A stretch of DNA of 64,000 bases from Blattabacterium cuenoti (lineage in GTDB: Bacteria; Bacteroidota; Bacteroidia; Flavobacteriales; Blattabacteriaceae), in contig NZ_CP059215.1 in NCBI RefSeq assembly GCF_014252295.1, positions 186,001 through 250,000 of the forward strand. Direction: 5' to 3'. The notes beneath the pieces were generated by a model. That model did not search any database and was not told the DNA's origin. It saw only the letters and a list, made by a program, of their open reading frames with translations. How positions within the stretch are numbered: position 1 is the stretch's first letter; each line of letters starts with the position of its first letter. Both the position numbers and the translations under genes were made by a program. Below are positions 45,217 through 55,091 of the stretch, piece by piece.

Positions 45217-47448
45217 ATGAAAAAAATTAATTCTTTTGATTTTCTTGATGATAAAAAAATTTCGGAAAAAATCATTTATTTTCATCATAATAATGTTACA
45301 ACCGTTCGTTTTTTAATACCTTCTATTCATTGTAGTTCTTGCATTTTTATTTTGGAAAGTTTACCTAAATTTCATAAAAATATTTTAGAATCTACTGTAG
45401 ATTTCTCTAGTAAACAAGTTTGGATAACATTCAATAATATTGAATTGAGACTAAGTCATTTAGCTGAATTACTAGAGAAAATGGGATATAAACCTTCAAT
45501 TAATTTTGAATCAATAGAAAAAAGAAAAACAGAAAAAAATTATTTTGATAGAAAATTAATAGGAAAATTAGCTATTTCCTTTTTTTGTTTTGGAAATATT
45601 ATGCTTTTAGCTATTCCAGGATACATTGGAGCTTATAAAGATTCATGGTTTTTAGAAAATAGAAATTTTTTTCGTTATTTAATGTTAATTTTATCTTTAC
45701 CAGTAGTAATCTTTTCATTTGTAGATCATGTAAAACATGCGATTTTTGGATTAAAAAAACATGTTTTGAATATAGATGTTCCCATTTCAATTGGAATATT
45801 AGTTCTTTTTTTATGGAGTTTGTATGAAGTTTTTTTTGACTTAAGTTCCGGATATTTTGATACTATTTCTAGTTTTTCTCTATTTCTTCTTATTAGCAAA
45901 ATGCTTCAAGTTCACACTCATAATAAAATTCTTTCTTTTAAGAATAGTTATAAATCTTTTTATCCAGTTTTAATAACGAAAATAGATAATGATAATAATG
46001 AAAAAAAAATTTTTCTTTCTTCATTAAAAAAAAAAGACATTATTATAATTAGAAATGAAGAAATCATTCCTGCTGATTCCGTTTTAATAAAAGGAAAAGC
46101 TATTTTGGATAATAGTTTTATTACAGGGGAATCTTATTTAACAATAAAAAAAATAGGAGATAGAATATATGCGGGATCTAAACAGAAAGGAGAATCTATT
46201 GTTTTAAAAGTTCTTAAAAATATAGATCATAGTTATTTAAGTCATTTATGGAACAAAAATAAATCTAATTCTAATTATTATAAAAAATTATATTATCTAA
46301 ATTCTATATCCAATAAATTAAGTCAATATTTTACTCCTACAATTTTAATGATTTCAATAATAACTGGAATTTATTGGTATTTAAACAATGATATTCAAAA
46401 AATATTTCAAACTACTTTTTCTGTTTTAATTATTACTTGTCCTTGTGCTTTGGTACTTTCTACTCCATTGATATTTGGAAGTATAATACGATTCTTTTCA
46501 AGAAAGAATTTTTATGTAAAAGATATTTTTACAATGGAAAAAATTTCCACAGTAGAAACTTTAATTTTTGATAAAACAGGAACTTTAACTTCTCCAGATA
46601 AAGAGAAAATATTTTTTATAGGAAATATTAAATATGAGGAAAAAAAAATTATAGCATCTCTATTAAAAAATTCTATTCATCCTTTGAGTCAAAAAATATT
46701 ATCAGAATTATCTATAAAAAATTTTTATTCTATACAAAATTTTAGAGAAATAGTTGGAAAAGGATTAGAAGGTATTATAAATAATATACCGGTTAAAATT
46801 GGATCTCAAAAGTATTTGGGAATTACAAAAAAATTAAATGATAAGACAACAGTTTCTGTTTCTATAAACAATAAATTTATAGGTTATTTTTTATTTAGAA
46901 ATCATTATAGAAAAGGTATAAGAAACATTTTTCAAAATTTAAAGGAATACAAGATAGTTATTCTTTCTGGAGATCAAAATGAATTAGAAAAGAAATATTT
47001 GAAATCTATCTTACCAAGATCTGGAAAAGTTTTTTTTAGTCAAAGCCCTGAAGATAAACTTAATTATGTAAAAAAATTACAAAAAAAAGGAGAAAAAGTG
47101 ATGATGTTTGGAGATGGGATTAATGATTGTGCCGCTTTAAGTCAAAGCGAAGTAGGTGTTGCTATATCTGAAAATACAATTGGTTTTTTTCCAAGTTGTG
47201 ATGCTTTTTTGCAATCTGATTATTTAAATCAAATTTTTTTATTTTTGAAGATATCCAAAATTTCCAGAAAATTAGTAATTATTAATTTTATGATTAGTAT
47301 ATTTTATAATGTTGTAGGAATTTTTTTTGCTGCGACTGGAAATTTAAAGCCTTTGATAGCATCTATTTTAATGCCTTTAAGTTCCTTTTCTGTTATTTTT
47401 TTTTCTGTCATATCTACTTGGATAATTTCACGGAAATTTATATTTTAA
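45217..47448 (+). CDS. ccoI: copper-translocating P-type ATPase for cbb3 oxidase assembly
   Basis: P1B-type ATPase exporting copper for insertion into cytochrome cbb3 oxidase (CcoI/FixI type). The N-terminal metal-binding domain has Cys39 and Cys42 in IHCSSCIF. The transmembrane metal motif is Cys408-Pro-Cys410. The phosphorylation motif DKTGTLT starts at 452, HPL is in SIHPLSQ, and GDGINDCAAL starts near 632. About eight membrane helices are visible. Length 743. It directly precedes ccoS and the oxidase genes, which fixes its role better than the family alone. An A10 tract lies at 46026-46035. Confidence 0.92.
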   Translation: MKKINSFDFLDDKKISEKIIYFHHNNVTTVRFLIPSIHCSSCIFILESLPKFHKNILESTVDFSSKQVWITFNNIELRLSHLAELLEKMGYKPSINFESIEKRKTEKNYFDRKLIGKLAISFFCFGNIMLLAIPGYIGAYKDSWFLENRNFFRYLMLILSLPVVIFSFVDHVKHAIFGLKKHVLNIDVPISIGILVLFLWSLYEVFFDLSSGYFDTISSFSLFLLISKMLQVHTHNKILSFKNSYKSFYPVLITKIDNDNNEKKIFLSSLKKKDIIIIRNEEIIPADSVLIKGKAILDNSFITGESYLTIKKIGDRIYAGSKQKGESIVLKVLKNIDHSYLSHLWNKNKSNSNYYKKLYYLNSISNKLSQYFTPTILMISIITGIYWYLNNDIQKIFQTTFSVLIITCPCALVLSTPLIFGSIIRFFSRKNFYVKDIFTMEKISTVETLIFDKTGTLTSPDKEKIFFIGNIKYEEKKIIASLLKNSIHPLSQKILSELSIKNFYSIQNFREIVGKGLEGIINNIPVKIGSQKYLGITKKLNDKTTVSVSINNKFIGYFLFRNHYRKGIRNIFQNLKEYKIVILSGDQNELEKKYLKSILPRSGKVFFSQSPEDKLNYVKKLQKKGEKVMMFGDGINDCAALSQSEVGVAISENTIGFFPSCDAFLQSDYLNQIFLFLKISKISRKLVIINFMISIFYNVVGIFFAATGNLKPLIASILMPLSSFSVIFFSVISTWIISRKFIF

Positions 47449-47478
47449 TTTCAATAAAAATTATGAAATTTTCATATT

Positions 47479-47628
47479 ATGGATATATTAATTATTATGA
47501 TATTATCTAGTATTTCTTTAGGAGCACTCTTTCTTATATTATTTTTAATTTGTCTTTCTTCTGGACAATTTGATGATTACGAATCTCCTAGAATTAGAAT
47601 TTTGATTGAAGATATTGAAAAAAAATGA
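47479..47628 (+). CDS. ccoS: cbb3 oxidase maturation protein CcoS
   Basis: A 49-residue membrane protein too short for most gene finders. It has one N-terminal helix (LIIMILSSISLGALFLILFL) followed by the CcoS hallmark SSGQFDDYESPRIRIL. CcoS is needed to insert haem and copper cofactors into cbb3 oxidase. It begins 30 bases after ccoI and ends eight bases before ccoNO, the usual order in Bacteroidetes. Confidence 0.92.
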   Translation: MDILIIMILSSISLGALFLILFLICLSSGQFDDYESPRIRILIEDIEKK

Positions 47629-47635
47629 TTTTTTA

Positions 47636-49828
47636 ATGAAAATGCAATTGAATACATCATATAATAATCGCATTGTAAAAGCTTTTTTATACGCTACAAT
47701 ATTTTGGGCACTTCTTGCATTTTTGGCTGGATTATTTATAGCACTATTATTGTTTTCCCCTGAAATTCCTGATTTCATTTTTGGAGATAGACTCAAGGAT
47801 TCTCAAGGAATTATGGGATTTGGACGATGGAGGATGTTACATACAAATACTGCTGTTTTTGCATTTGTAGGAAACATAATATTTACAGGTTATTATTATG
47901 CTTTACAACGTCTATTAAAAACTAGAATTTTTAGTGATACTCTTAGTATTATTCATTTTTGGGGTTGGCAAATATTTATTGTTTCTACTTGGATTACTTT
48001 TTTATTAGGGATAAATACTAGTAAGGAATATTCTGAACATGAATGGCCATTAGACATAGGACTCTTTTTTATTTGGATAGTTTATGGAATTAATATGATA
48101 GGAACTATTTTAAAAAGAAGAATTAAACATTTATATGTTAGTATTTGGTTTTTATTAGGAACATGGGTGGCTGTAGCTATGTTGCATTTATTTAATAATC
48201 TGGAATTACCTATATCCCTCTTATCTTTTAAAAGTTATTCTATATATGCCGGAGTACAAGACGCTTTAATGCAATGGTGGTATGGACACAATGCTGTTGC
48301 GTTTATTTTAACTACTCCTATACTAGGGTTAATGTACTATTTTGTTCCAAAAGCTTCTAATCAACCTATTTTTTCTTATAAGCTTTCTATTATACATTTT
48401 TGGTCTCTAATATTTGTATATATATGGGCAGGGCCCCATCATCTTATGTATACATCTCTCCCTAACTGGGCTCAAATGTTGGGTACTATTTTCTCTATTA
48501 TGTTAATTGCACCTTCTTGGGGTGGCATGCTGAATGGAATTTTAACATTAAGAGGAGATTGGAATAAAGTAAAAAAGGACCCTATTTTAAAATTTTTTGT
48601 TATTGGAATTACTTGTTATGGAATGGCTACTTTTGAAGGTCCAATGCTAGCTACTAAAACTCTAAATTCTATTGGACATTTTACGGATTGGATTATAGCT
48701 CATGTCCATTTGGGAACTTTAGGATGGAATGGATTTATGGCTTTTGGAATTATATATTGGATAACAAAAAAGATATGGAATACAGAATTATATTCTGTTT
48801 CCTTAGCTAATATTCATTTCTGGTTAGGAGTTTTAGGAATCGTGTTATATATTTTTCCTATGTATTTCGGATCTGTATTACAATCTATGATGTGGAAAAA
48901 ATTCAATCCAGATGGGACTTTAACCTATAAAAATTTTTTAGATTCAGTGTTATCTATTCTTCCATTTTATAAAATAAGATTTGTAGGTGGAATGATATAC
49001 TTTGTAGGTTTTGTTTTAATGATTTATAATATTTTTAAAACAATTCAAAACGGACATTCTGTTGATAATGAACATTTTAAATGTGATCCTTTTCATAAAA
49101 AAACAGAAGAAAAAAATGATAATTTTCACAATTGGTTAGAAAGGAAACCAATTCAATTAACAATCCTTTCTTTTATAGCAGTAGCTATTGGAGGATTTAT
49201 AGAAATAATTCCTACTTTAGTAATCAAGTCAAATGTTCCTACCATTCACAATGTTAAACCTTATAAAGCACTTGAATTAGAAGGTAGAGATATATTTGTT
49301 AGAGAAGGATGTAATTCATGTCATAGTGCACAGGTTCGTCCATTTAGAGATGAAGTAGTTCGTTATGGTGAATATTCTAAGGCAGGTGAATTTGTGTATG
49401 ATCATCCATTTCTTTGGGGATCAAAAAGAACAGGCCCTGATTTAGCTAGAGAAGGAGGAAAAAATCCTAGTTCCTGGCATTATAATCATATGTACAACCC
49501 TAGATCAACTTCTCCTGGTTCCATTATGCCAAGATATCCTTGGTTAATTTATAACAAATTGAATAGGTCTAATACTGAAAAAAAAATAAAAGCAATGATA
49601 AAGTTAGGAGTTCCATATACTTTAGAATATGTAAAAAATTTTAATCAAGATATGGATCTCCAAGCAGGTAAAATTGTATCTGATATTTATAAAGAGTATC
49701 CGAGTTTAAAAATAGAAATTAATCAACAAAAAAAAATAGAAAAGGAAAAATTTGTACCCCTAGAAAAAAGAGAAATTATAGCAATAATTTCTTATTTACA
49801 AAGACTTGGAACAGATATAAAATCTTAA
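47636..49828 (+). CDS. ccoN: cbb3-type cytochrome c oxidase, fused subunits I and II (CcoNO)
   Basis: Catalytic core of a high-affinity terminal oxidase in the inner membrane. Residues ~1-480 are CcoN with about 12 helices and the haem/copper His residues (WWYGHNAVAFIL, IWAGPHHLMYTS, IIAHVHLGTLGW). The C-terminal ~230 residues are CcoO, a membrane-anchored monohaem cytochrome c with C559-x-x-C562-H563 in REGCNSCHSAQVRP and Met ligand region in PGSIMPRYPWL. The fusion is common in Bacteroidetes. The ATG at 47636 was chosen; an in-frame TTG at 47606 would overlap ccoS. Length 730. Confidence 0.95.
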   Translation: MKMQLNTSYNNRIVKAFLYATIFWALLAFLAGLFIALLLFSPEIPDFIFGDRLKDSQGIMGFGRWRMLHTNTAVFAFVGNIIFTGYYYALQRLLKTRIFSDTLSIIHFWGWQIFIVSTWITFLLGINTSKEYSEHEWPLDIGLFFIWIVYGINMIGTILKRRIKHLYVSIWFLLGTWVAVAMLHLFNNLELPISLLSFKSYSIYAGVQDALMQWWYGHNAVAFILTTPILGLMYYFVPKASNQPIFSYKLSIIHFWSLIFVYIWAGPHHLMYTSLPNWAQMLGTIFSIMLIAPSWGGMLNGILTLRGDWNKVKKDPILKFFVIGITCYGMATFEGPMLATKTLNSIGHFTDWIIAHVHLGTLGWNGFMAFGIIYWITKKIWNTELYSVSLANIHFWLGVLGIVLYIFPMYFGSVLQSMMWKKFNPDGTLTYKNFLDSVLSILPFYKIRFVGGMIYFVGFVLMIYNIFKTIQNGHSVDNEHFKCDPFHKKTEEKNDNFHNWLERKPIQLTILSFIAVAIGGFIEIIPTLVIKSNVPTIHNVKPYKALELEGRDIFVREGCNSCHSAQVRPFRDEVVRYGEYSKAGEFVYDHPFLWGSKRTGPDLAREGGKNPSSWHYNHMYNPRSTSPGSIMPRYPWLIYNKLNRSNTEKKIKAMIKLGVPYTLEYVKNFNQDMDLQAGKIVSDIYKEYPSLKIEINQQKKIEKEKFVPLEKREIIAIISYLQRLGTDIKS

Positions 49829-49834
49829 AAATTA

Positions 49835-50023
49835 ATGATGGGTTTTTTTAAAAAATATTTTACAGAAGAAAAAAATGTAGGAATTTTTCAATCTATTATG
49901 CTAATTTTATTTTTATTAATTTTTTTTTTGATTTTATTTTTTATTTTTTCAAAACCAAGAAATTATTATGAAAAAATAAGTTCTCTTCCTTTAGAAAAAG
50001 AAAAAACAAAGAAAAAATTATGA
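49835..50023 (+). CDS. ccoQ: CcoQ-like small cbb3 oxidase subunit
   Basis: A 62-residue protein with one transmembrane helix (IMLILFLLIFFLILFFIF) and a short charged tail, placed between ccoNO and ccoP exactly where CcoQ/FixQ is found. Sequence similarity of this family is low, so the call leans on position and topology. It overlaps ccoP by four bases. Confidence 0.75.
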   Translation: MMGFFKKYFTEEKNVGIFQSIMLILFLLIFFLILFFIFSKPRNYYEKISSLPLEKEKTKKKL

Positions 50024-50904
50024 GATCTAAAATTCCTTTTTTCATTATGATTCCTTCTTTTTTATCTGTTATAACATTTATGTTTTATGTTTTTTTTAGA
50101 AGTTATAATCGTATGCATTATTTTTTTCATCCTATAACAGTGTCTTTCTTTGTTATAATAACAATATTATTATTCGTTTTAGAATCTATTGATAATTTGA
50201 TTTTCATAAAAAAAATACAGTCACTTTCAGAGGAAGAAAAAGTAAAAATCTTCGAAGAAAATGAAGGAAATTACTTTTATAGGCTTTATAAATTTATATT
50301 TCATGATCATAAAAAAATGAACCATGGAGTGAAAAAAATAGATCATGGATTTGATGGAATTATAGAATTAGATAATAAACTACCAATGTGGTGGGTTCAT
50401 CTTTTTTATTTAACAATTATTTTTTCCGCAATTTATTTTTTTTCTTATTTATTATTAGATTTTTCTAATCCTTATAAAGAATATGATATAGCTTATACAA
50501 AACAGATGAAAGAAATAGAAATTTTTGAAAAAAATACTCCACAGACAACTACAGAAAATGCTTTTTTTAAAAAAGATTTAGTAAATAGTGGAAAAATTCT
50601 TTTTAATGAAAATTGTGCCACTTGTCATCAATCAGATGGAAGCGGAAATATAGGCCCTAATTTAACAGATGACTATTGGATTAATAGAAATGAAAAAGAT
50701 TTATTTAAAAACATATTTTCTATTATTTGGAATGGAAGTGATAATAACCCAACTATGCGTGCTTTTGGAAAATCAGGAGAAATTAAAGGAAATGATATTG
50801 AAAAAATATCTAGTTATGTTTATTCTATCAATAGAAATTCTAAAAAACCTTTAAACTCTAAATCTCCTCAAGGTAAAAAAATAATAGAATGGAGTAATGT
50901 ATAA
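50020..50904 (+). CDS. ccoP: cbb3 oxidase subunit III, monohaem cytochrome c (CcoP)
   Basis: Electron-entry subunit of the cbb3 oxidase. There are two N-terminal membrane segments, then MWWVHLFYLTIIFSAIYF as the anchor before a periplasmic cytochrome c domain. It has one CxxCH site, C199-x-x-C202-H203 in NENCATCHQSDGSG, with the fifth/sixth ligand region around NNPTMRAFG. Proteobacterial CcoP carries two haems; single-haem forms are, to my knowledge, normal in flavobacteria. Length 294. Confidence 0.93.
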   Translation: MRSKIPFFIMIPSFLSVITFMFYVFFRSYNRMHYFFHPITVSFFVIITILLFVLESIDNLIFIKKIQSLSEEEKVKIFEENEGNYFYRLYKFIFHDHKKMNHGVKKIDHGFDGIIELDNKLPMWWVHLFYLTIIFSAIYFFSYLLLDFSNPYKEYDIAYTKQMKEIEIFEKNTPQTTTENAFFKKDLVNSGKILFNENCATCHQSDGSGNIGPNLTDDYWINRNEKDLFKNIFSIIWNGSDNNPTMRAFGKSGEIKGNDIEKISSYVYSINRNSKKPLNSKSPQGKKIIEWSNV

Positions 50905-50974
50905 TATTTTACTATTATATACATTTTTATTTTTCATTATCATTTTTTTCTGTAAAATCTGTAAAATTTGAATT

Positions 50975-51424
50975 ATGAAAATTAAATTCAATTGGGAGAT
51001 CGGAATTATATTGTCTTTAATTACTTTTATAGTTTTTATTACTTATATTGCTTTTTTTTTCCCTCATGGAAAAAGAGAACTAGTATCGGATAGATATTAT
51101 GAAGAAGAAATAAAATATCAAGAAATTATAAATGAAAAAAAAAACGTACTAGAACTTCCTAAAAATAAGAAAATAAAAATTTCTATTTTACCTTATGGTA
51201 TTGGAATTTTATTTCCACCTAACGATAATTTTTATGGATTTTTCACTTTATTTAGACCAAATTCTAAAAAATTAGATATTACAAGATCTTTTAAGATATT
51301 GAAATATTCAAAAAATATATTATTTATTCCTAAAAAATTCTTAAAAAGAGGATACTATAAACTTATAATAAGATGGAAGTCAGATAAAAAATATTTTTTA
51401 GAAGAAGAAATTTTTTGGAAATGA
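50975..51424 (+). CDS. FixH/CcoH family protein
   Basis: A 149-residue protein with one N-terminal helix (about 10-30) and an extracytoplasmic domain beginning ELVSDRYYEEEIKYQEII, the characteristic opening of flavobacterial FixH. FixH aids assembly or stability of cbb3 oxidase. In many Bacteroidetes ccoG lies between ccoP and fixH; here only 70 non-coding bases are left between them. Function is inferred from family and position. Confidence 0.85.
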   Translation: MKIKFNWEIGIILSLITFIVFITYIAFFFPHGKRELVSDRYYEEEIKYQEIINEKKNVLELPKNKKIKISILPYGIGILFPPNDNFYGFFTLFRPNSKKLDITRSFKILKYSKNILFIPKKFLKRGYYKLIIRWKSDKKYFLEEEIFWK

Positions 51425-51507
51425 GAATTTCAATTTCTCATTTGGATAGATTATTTCTTCTTCAGAATTATTAATTAATATTTTACACTGTTTAACTATA
51501 TGAAAAA

Positions 51508-53790
51508 ATGATAAAAAAAATAAGTAATCTTCGTGAAGAATCTTTGAATTATCATAGTCAATTTCCTTCTGGAAAAATACAGATTACTCCTACAAAAAAG
51601 TATAATAGTCAAAGAGATCTTTCTCTTGCTTATTCTCCAGGAGTAGCAGAACCTTGTAAAGAAATAGCTCGTTCTTCTCAAGAAGTATATAAATATACAT
51701 CTAAAGGGAATCTTGTTGCAGTTATTACTAATGGATCAGCTGTATTAGGTCTTGGAGATATTGGAGCATTAGCCTCTAAACCTGTTATGGAAGGAAAAGC
51801 TCTTTTATTTAAAATTTTTTCTGGAATTGACGTGTTTGATATAGAAATCGACGAATCGGATCCAGAAAAATTCATAGAAATAGTAAAATCTATTGCTCCT
51901 ACTTTTGGAGGGATTAATTTAGAGGATATTAAAGCTCCAGAAGCTTTTGAAATAGAAAGAAGACTTCAAAAAGAACTTGATATTCCTGTCATGCATGATG
52001 ATCAACATGGAACGGCTATTATATCTGGAGCTGCATTAATTAATGCTATTACTTACGTTGGAAAAAAAATTAATGAGATTAAAATGATTATTAATGGAGC
52101 TGGCGCTGCTGCTATTTCCTGTACAAGAACTTATAAAAAACTCGGAGTTAATCCAAAAAATATTTTTATGTTTGATAGTAAAGGATTACTACATTCTTCG
52201 AGAAATGATTTAAATAAAGAAAAAAAAGAATTTTCTATTAACATTTCTCATCCTATACAAAACTTAAGTCAAGCTATGAAAAATGCGGATGTTTTTATTG
52301 GGTTGTCTATAGGAGGAATATTAACTCCTAATATGTTGAAAAGTATGGCAAAAGATCCTATTGTTTTTGCTATGGCGAACCCTGACCCAGAAATAGATTA
52401 TAATGTAGCAATAAAGATTCGTCCAGATGTTATTATGGCCACTGGAAGAAGTGATTATCCAAATCAAGTCAACAATGTATTAGGATTCCCTTATATTTTT
52501 AGAGGAGCCCTAGATGTTCATGCTAGTGTTATTAATGATGAAATGAAATTAGCAGCAGTACATGCTATTGCTTCTTTAGCAAAAGAACCTGTTCCAGAAC
52601 AAGTAAATATTGTTTATAATAAAAAAAACATTTCTTTTGGAAAAGAATACATTATTCCTAAACCTTTTGATAATCGTTTAATTACTCGTGTTTCTCCTGC
52701 TGTAGCTAAAGCAGCAATGGATTCCGGTGTAGCTAAAAATCCTATTTTAGATTGGGATACATATCGAGAAAAATTGCTTGATAGGATGGGATATGAAAGT
52801 AAAATGCTTAGAATGATTCAAAATAGAGCTCGAACAAATCCTAAAAAAGTTGTTTTTTGTAACGGAGAAGAATACAACATATTGAAATCTGTTCAAATTC
52901 TTCATGAAGAAGGAATAATATCAGTTCCTATAATTTTAGGAAATGAAGATCGTATCAAACGTTTAATAAATGAAAATAAGTTTGATATGGAATTAGAAAT
53001 TATAGATCCAGAAAAAGAAAAAAATAGAGAAAAAGTAGAATATTTTGCTCAAATTCTTTGGAAAAGAAGACAGAGAAAAGGTTTAACTTTATACGATTCA
53101 AAAATTCGTATGCGTACCAATGATCACTTTGGTGCTATGATAGTTGATCAAGAAGAAGCAGATGTAGTGATTACTGGATACTCAAGAAGTTTTTCATTAA
53201 GTTTACGTCCTATGTTAGAAGTTATTGGAAAAGCAAATCATGTTCATAAAACAGCAGGAATGATGATTTTATTAACAAAACGTGGTCCTTTATTTCTAGC
53301 AGATACAGCAGTAATTCCCAATCCAACAAGTGAAGAATTAGCTAGAATAGCATTAATGGCTTCTCATGTAGTTAGAGGATTTGATATTGAACCACATATA
53401 GCAATGTTATCTTTTCAAAATTTTTCATCTAATTCAACAATATCTACTAAAGTATCTCAAACAGTAGATTTTTTACACAAAAAATATCCAAAATTGATAG
53501 TGGATGGAGAATTGCAACCAGATTTTGCTCTAAATGAATTTTTATTAGCTAGTAAATTTCCTTTCTCTAAACTTGTTAAAAAGAAAGCAAACATTTTCAT
53601 TTTTCCAAACCTGGAATCAGGAAATTTAACCTATAAATTTATTAGAGGATTAGGAAATATTCAAACTATTGGACCTGTCATGTTAGGAATGCGAAAACCT
53701 GCACATGTTATGCAGATGCAATCTAGCATAGAAGAAATAGTTAATTTAACTACTTTATCTGTTATAGATGCACAAATCAGGAAAAATTAA
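51508..53790 (+). CDS. maeB: NADP-dependent malic enzyme with phosphotransacetylase-like domain
   Basis: Oxidative decarboxylation of malate to pyruvate. The malic-enzyme part (about 1-425) shows AYSPGVAEPCKEI, GDIGALASKPVMEGKALLFK, the metal-binding MHDDQHGTAIIS and the Rossmann IINGAGAAAISC. The C-terminal ~320 residues are homologous to phosphotransacetylase, as in all MaeB proteins, and usually have a regulatory rather than catalytic role. Length 760. It lies 83 bases after fixH and overlaps convergent murI by 14 bases. Confidence 0.95.
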   Translation: MIKKISNLREESLNYHSQFPSGKIQITPTKKYNSQRDLSLAYSPGVAEPCKEIARSSQEVYKYTSKGNLVAVITNGSAVLGLGDIGALASKPVMEGKALLFKIFSGIDVFDIEIDESDPEKFIEIVKSIAPTFGGINLEDIKAPEAFEIERRLQKELDIPVMHDDQHGTAIISGAALINAITYVGKKINEIKMIINGAGAAAISCTRTYKKLGVNPKNIFMFDSKGLLHSSRNDLNKEKKEFSINISHPIQNLSQAMKNADVFIGLSIGGILTPNMLKSMAKDPIVFAMANPDPEIDYNVAIKIRPDVIMATGRSDYPNQVNNVLGFPYIFRGALDVHASVINDEMKLAAVHAIASLAKEPVPEQVNIVYNKKNISFGKEYIIPKPFDNRLITRVSPAVAKAAMDSGVAKNPILDWDTYREKLLDRMGYESKMLRMIQNRARTNPKKVVFCNGEEYNILKSVQILHEEGIISVPIILGNEDRIKRLINENKFDMELEIIDPEKEKNREKVEYFAQILWKRRQRKGLTLYDSKIRMRTNDHFGAMIVDQEEADVVITGYSRSFSLSLRPMLEVIGKANHVHKTAGMMILLTKRGPLFLADTAVIPNPTSEELARIALMASHVVRGFDIEPHIAMLSFQNFSSNSTISTKVSQTVDFLHKKYPKLIVDGELQPDFALNEFLLASKFPFSKLVKKKANIFIFPNLESGNLTYKFIRGLGNIQTIGPVMLGMRKPAHVMQMQSSIEEIVNLTTLSVIDAQIRKN

Positions 53791-54586
53791 AAACATGTGT
53801 TTTAATAAACACTTTTTCTCCAAAAAAAATTCTGACTTTTTTTTCAAAAAAAGTAGGAATTAAATTAGATGTATAAAAAATAGGATCTTTTCCTTTTTTA
53901 TTTGAAATAAAACACAACAATTTTTCTTCATATAATTTTTTTCTTATTTCTTTTACTACTATTTTTTGTATATCAATTAAATGAACCTTTCCATTATAAA
54001 AATTATCTATTTCTTTTCTCAAAAATAAATAATGAGTACAAGCTAGTAATAAAGTGTCTATGGATTTAAAATGATTTAAGTAATTTCCAATAATATTTTT
54101 TTTGATTTTTAAACCTTTCTCAACCATTGGAGCTAGTAAAGCTGCGGATATTTGAACTATATCTAAATGTTGATAATATTTTTTTATTTTTTTTATATAA
54201 AAATTTGATCGTATTGTAGCAGGTGTAGCTATTATTCCTATTCTTTTGGAAGAAAGGAGAATTTTATTTTTCACTATAGGATCTATAACATTGAATATTA
54301 ATATTTTATTATGAAATTTTTTATAAATAAAATCTAAAGCATTGGAAGCTATTGAATTGCATGCTATCACTAAAGCTTTACATTTTTTTTCATAAAGAAA
54401 AGATGCTATTTTCGTAGAATTTTCTATAATAAATTCTTTGGATTTTTCTCCATAAGGCATATTGATTGTATCTCCAAAATAAATAAAATATTCATTAGGC
54501 ATTTGTATTTTAATTTCTTTAGCTATAAGGAGTCCACCAATTCCAGAATCAAATATTCCTATTGGGGATAATGAACTAATTTTCAT
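53777..54586 (-). CDS. murI: glutamate racemase
   Basis: Makes D-glutamate for peptidoglycan. The two catalytic Cys are in LVIACNSIAS and LLACTHYLFL; the N-terminal GIFDSGIGGLLIAKEI and YFGDTINMPYGEKS are diagnostic. Length 269. It is convergent with maeB (14-base overlap). Its presence, with the wall hydrolases, shows a wall is still made. Confidence 0.95.
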   Translation of the reverse strand: MKISSLSPIGIFDSGIGGLLIAKEIKIQMPNEYFIYFGDTINMPYGEKSKEFIIENSTKIASFLYEKKCKALVIACNSIASNALDFIYKKFHNKILIFNVIDPIVKNKILLSSKRIGIIATPATIRSNFYIKKIKKYYQHLDIVQISAALLAPMVEKGLKIKKNIIGNYLNHFKSIDTLLLACTHYLFLRKEIDNFYNGKVHLIDIQKIVVKEIRKKLYEEKLLCFISNKKGKDPIFYTSNLIPTFFEKKVRIFFGEKVFIKTHVFNFS

Positions 54587-54715
54587 AAATTAATTAATTT
54601 AAAAAGAAAACGAATCATTTTATTTCTTTTTTATAGAATTTACAACTACAACATAGAAAGATGAATCATATTACAGAACAAGTATAGCTGAAAAAAAATA
54701 TTTCATTTAATATTA

Positions 54716-54961
54716 TCATTTAATATTAGATAACAGTTTTTTATTCAATTGTGTTTTCAATCTGGATGCCTTGTTGATATGTATAATATTTTTTTTAGCT
54801 AATTTATCTATCATAGAAATTACAATAGAATGTTTTTCCATTTCTTTCCGGGTTAATAATTTTTTGATAGCTGTTTTTGTACTTTTATATACATATCTGT
54901 TACGCAAACGTCTAGTATTATTTTGTCTAATTCTTTTCAGAGAAGAAAGATGATTTGCCAT
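54716..54961 (-). CDS. rpsT: 30S ribosomal protein S20
   Basis: Binds 16S rRNA in the 30S subunit. The sequence begins MANHLSSLKRIRQNNTRRLRN and continues with the Lys/Arg-rich three-helix pattern (STKTAIKKLLTRKE, INKASRLKTQLNKKL). The ATG at 54961 gives 81 residues; an in-frame TTG two codons upstream is not needed. tRNA-Glu lies 21 bases upstream on the same strand and may share a transcript. Confidence 0.95.
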   Translation of the reverse strand: MANHLSSLKRIRQNNTRRLRNRYVYKSTKTAIKKLLTRKEMEKHSIVISMIDKLAKKNIIHINKASRLKTQLNKKLLSNIK

Positions 54962-54982
54962 AATCAATAATTAATTTATTAG

Positions 54983-55054
54983 TAGCCCATAGGGGAATCG
55001 AACCCCTCTTTCCAGGATGAAAACCTGACGTCCTAACCAATAGACGAATGGGCC
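54983..55054 (-). tRNA. tRNA-Glu (anticodon TTC)
   Basis: Complete cloverleaf on the minus strand: acceptor GGCCCAT with ATGGGCT, D-arm with GGTTAGGAC, anticodon loop TTTTCAT between CAGG and CCTG, T-loop GGTTCGATTCC. Discriminator A, CCA not encoded, 72 bases. First acceptor pair is G-T. Confidence 0.96.
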
Positions 55055-55091
55055 TTCGACAAAAAAATTTAAAAATACAAATTAAATTTTT

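Noticed and set aside
50614-50628. Only one CxxCH site in CcoP, where proteobacterial CcoP has two
   Set aside because: Single-haem CcoP of about this length is usual in flavobacteria, so it is not a deletion.
54700-54730. Direct repeat of ATTTAATATTA after rpsT
   Set aside because: Short, AT-only and likely chance in this base composition; no hairpin or T run that would make a terminator.
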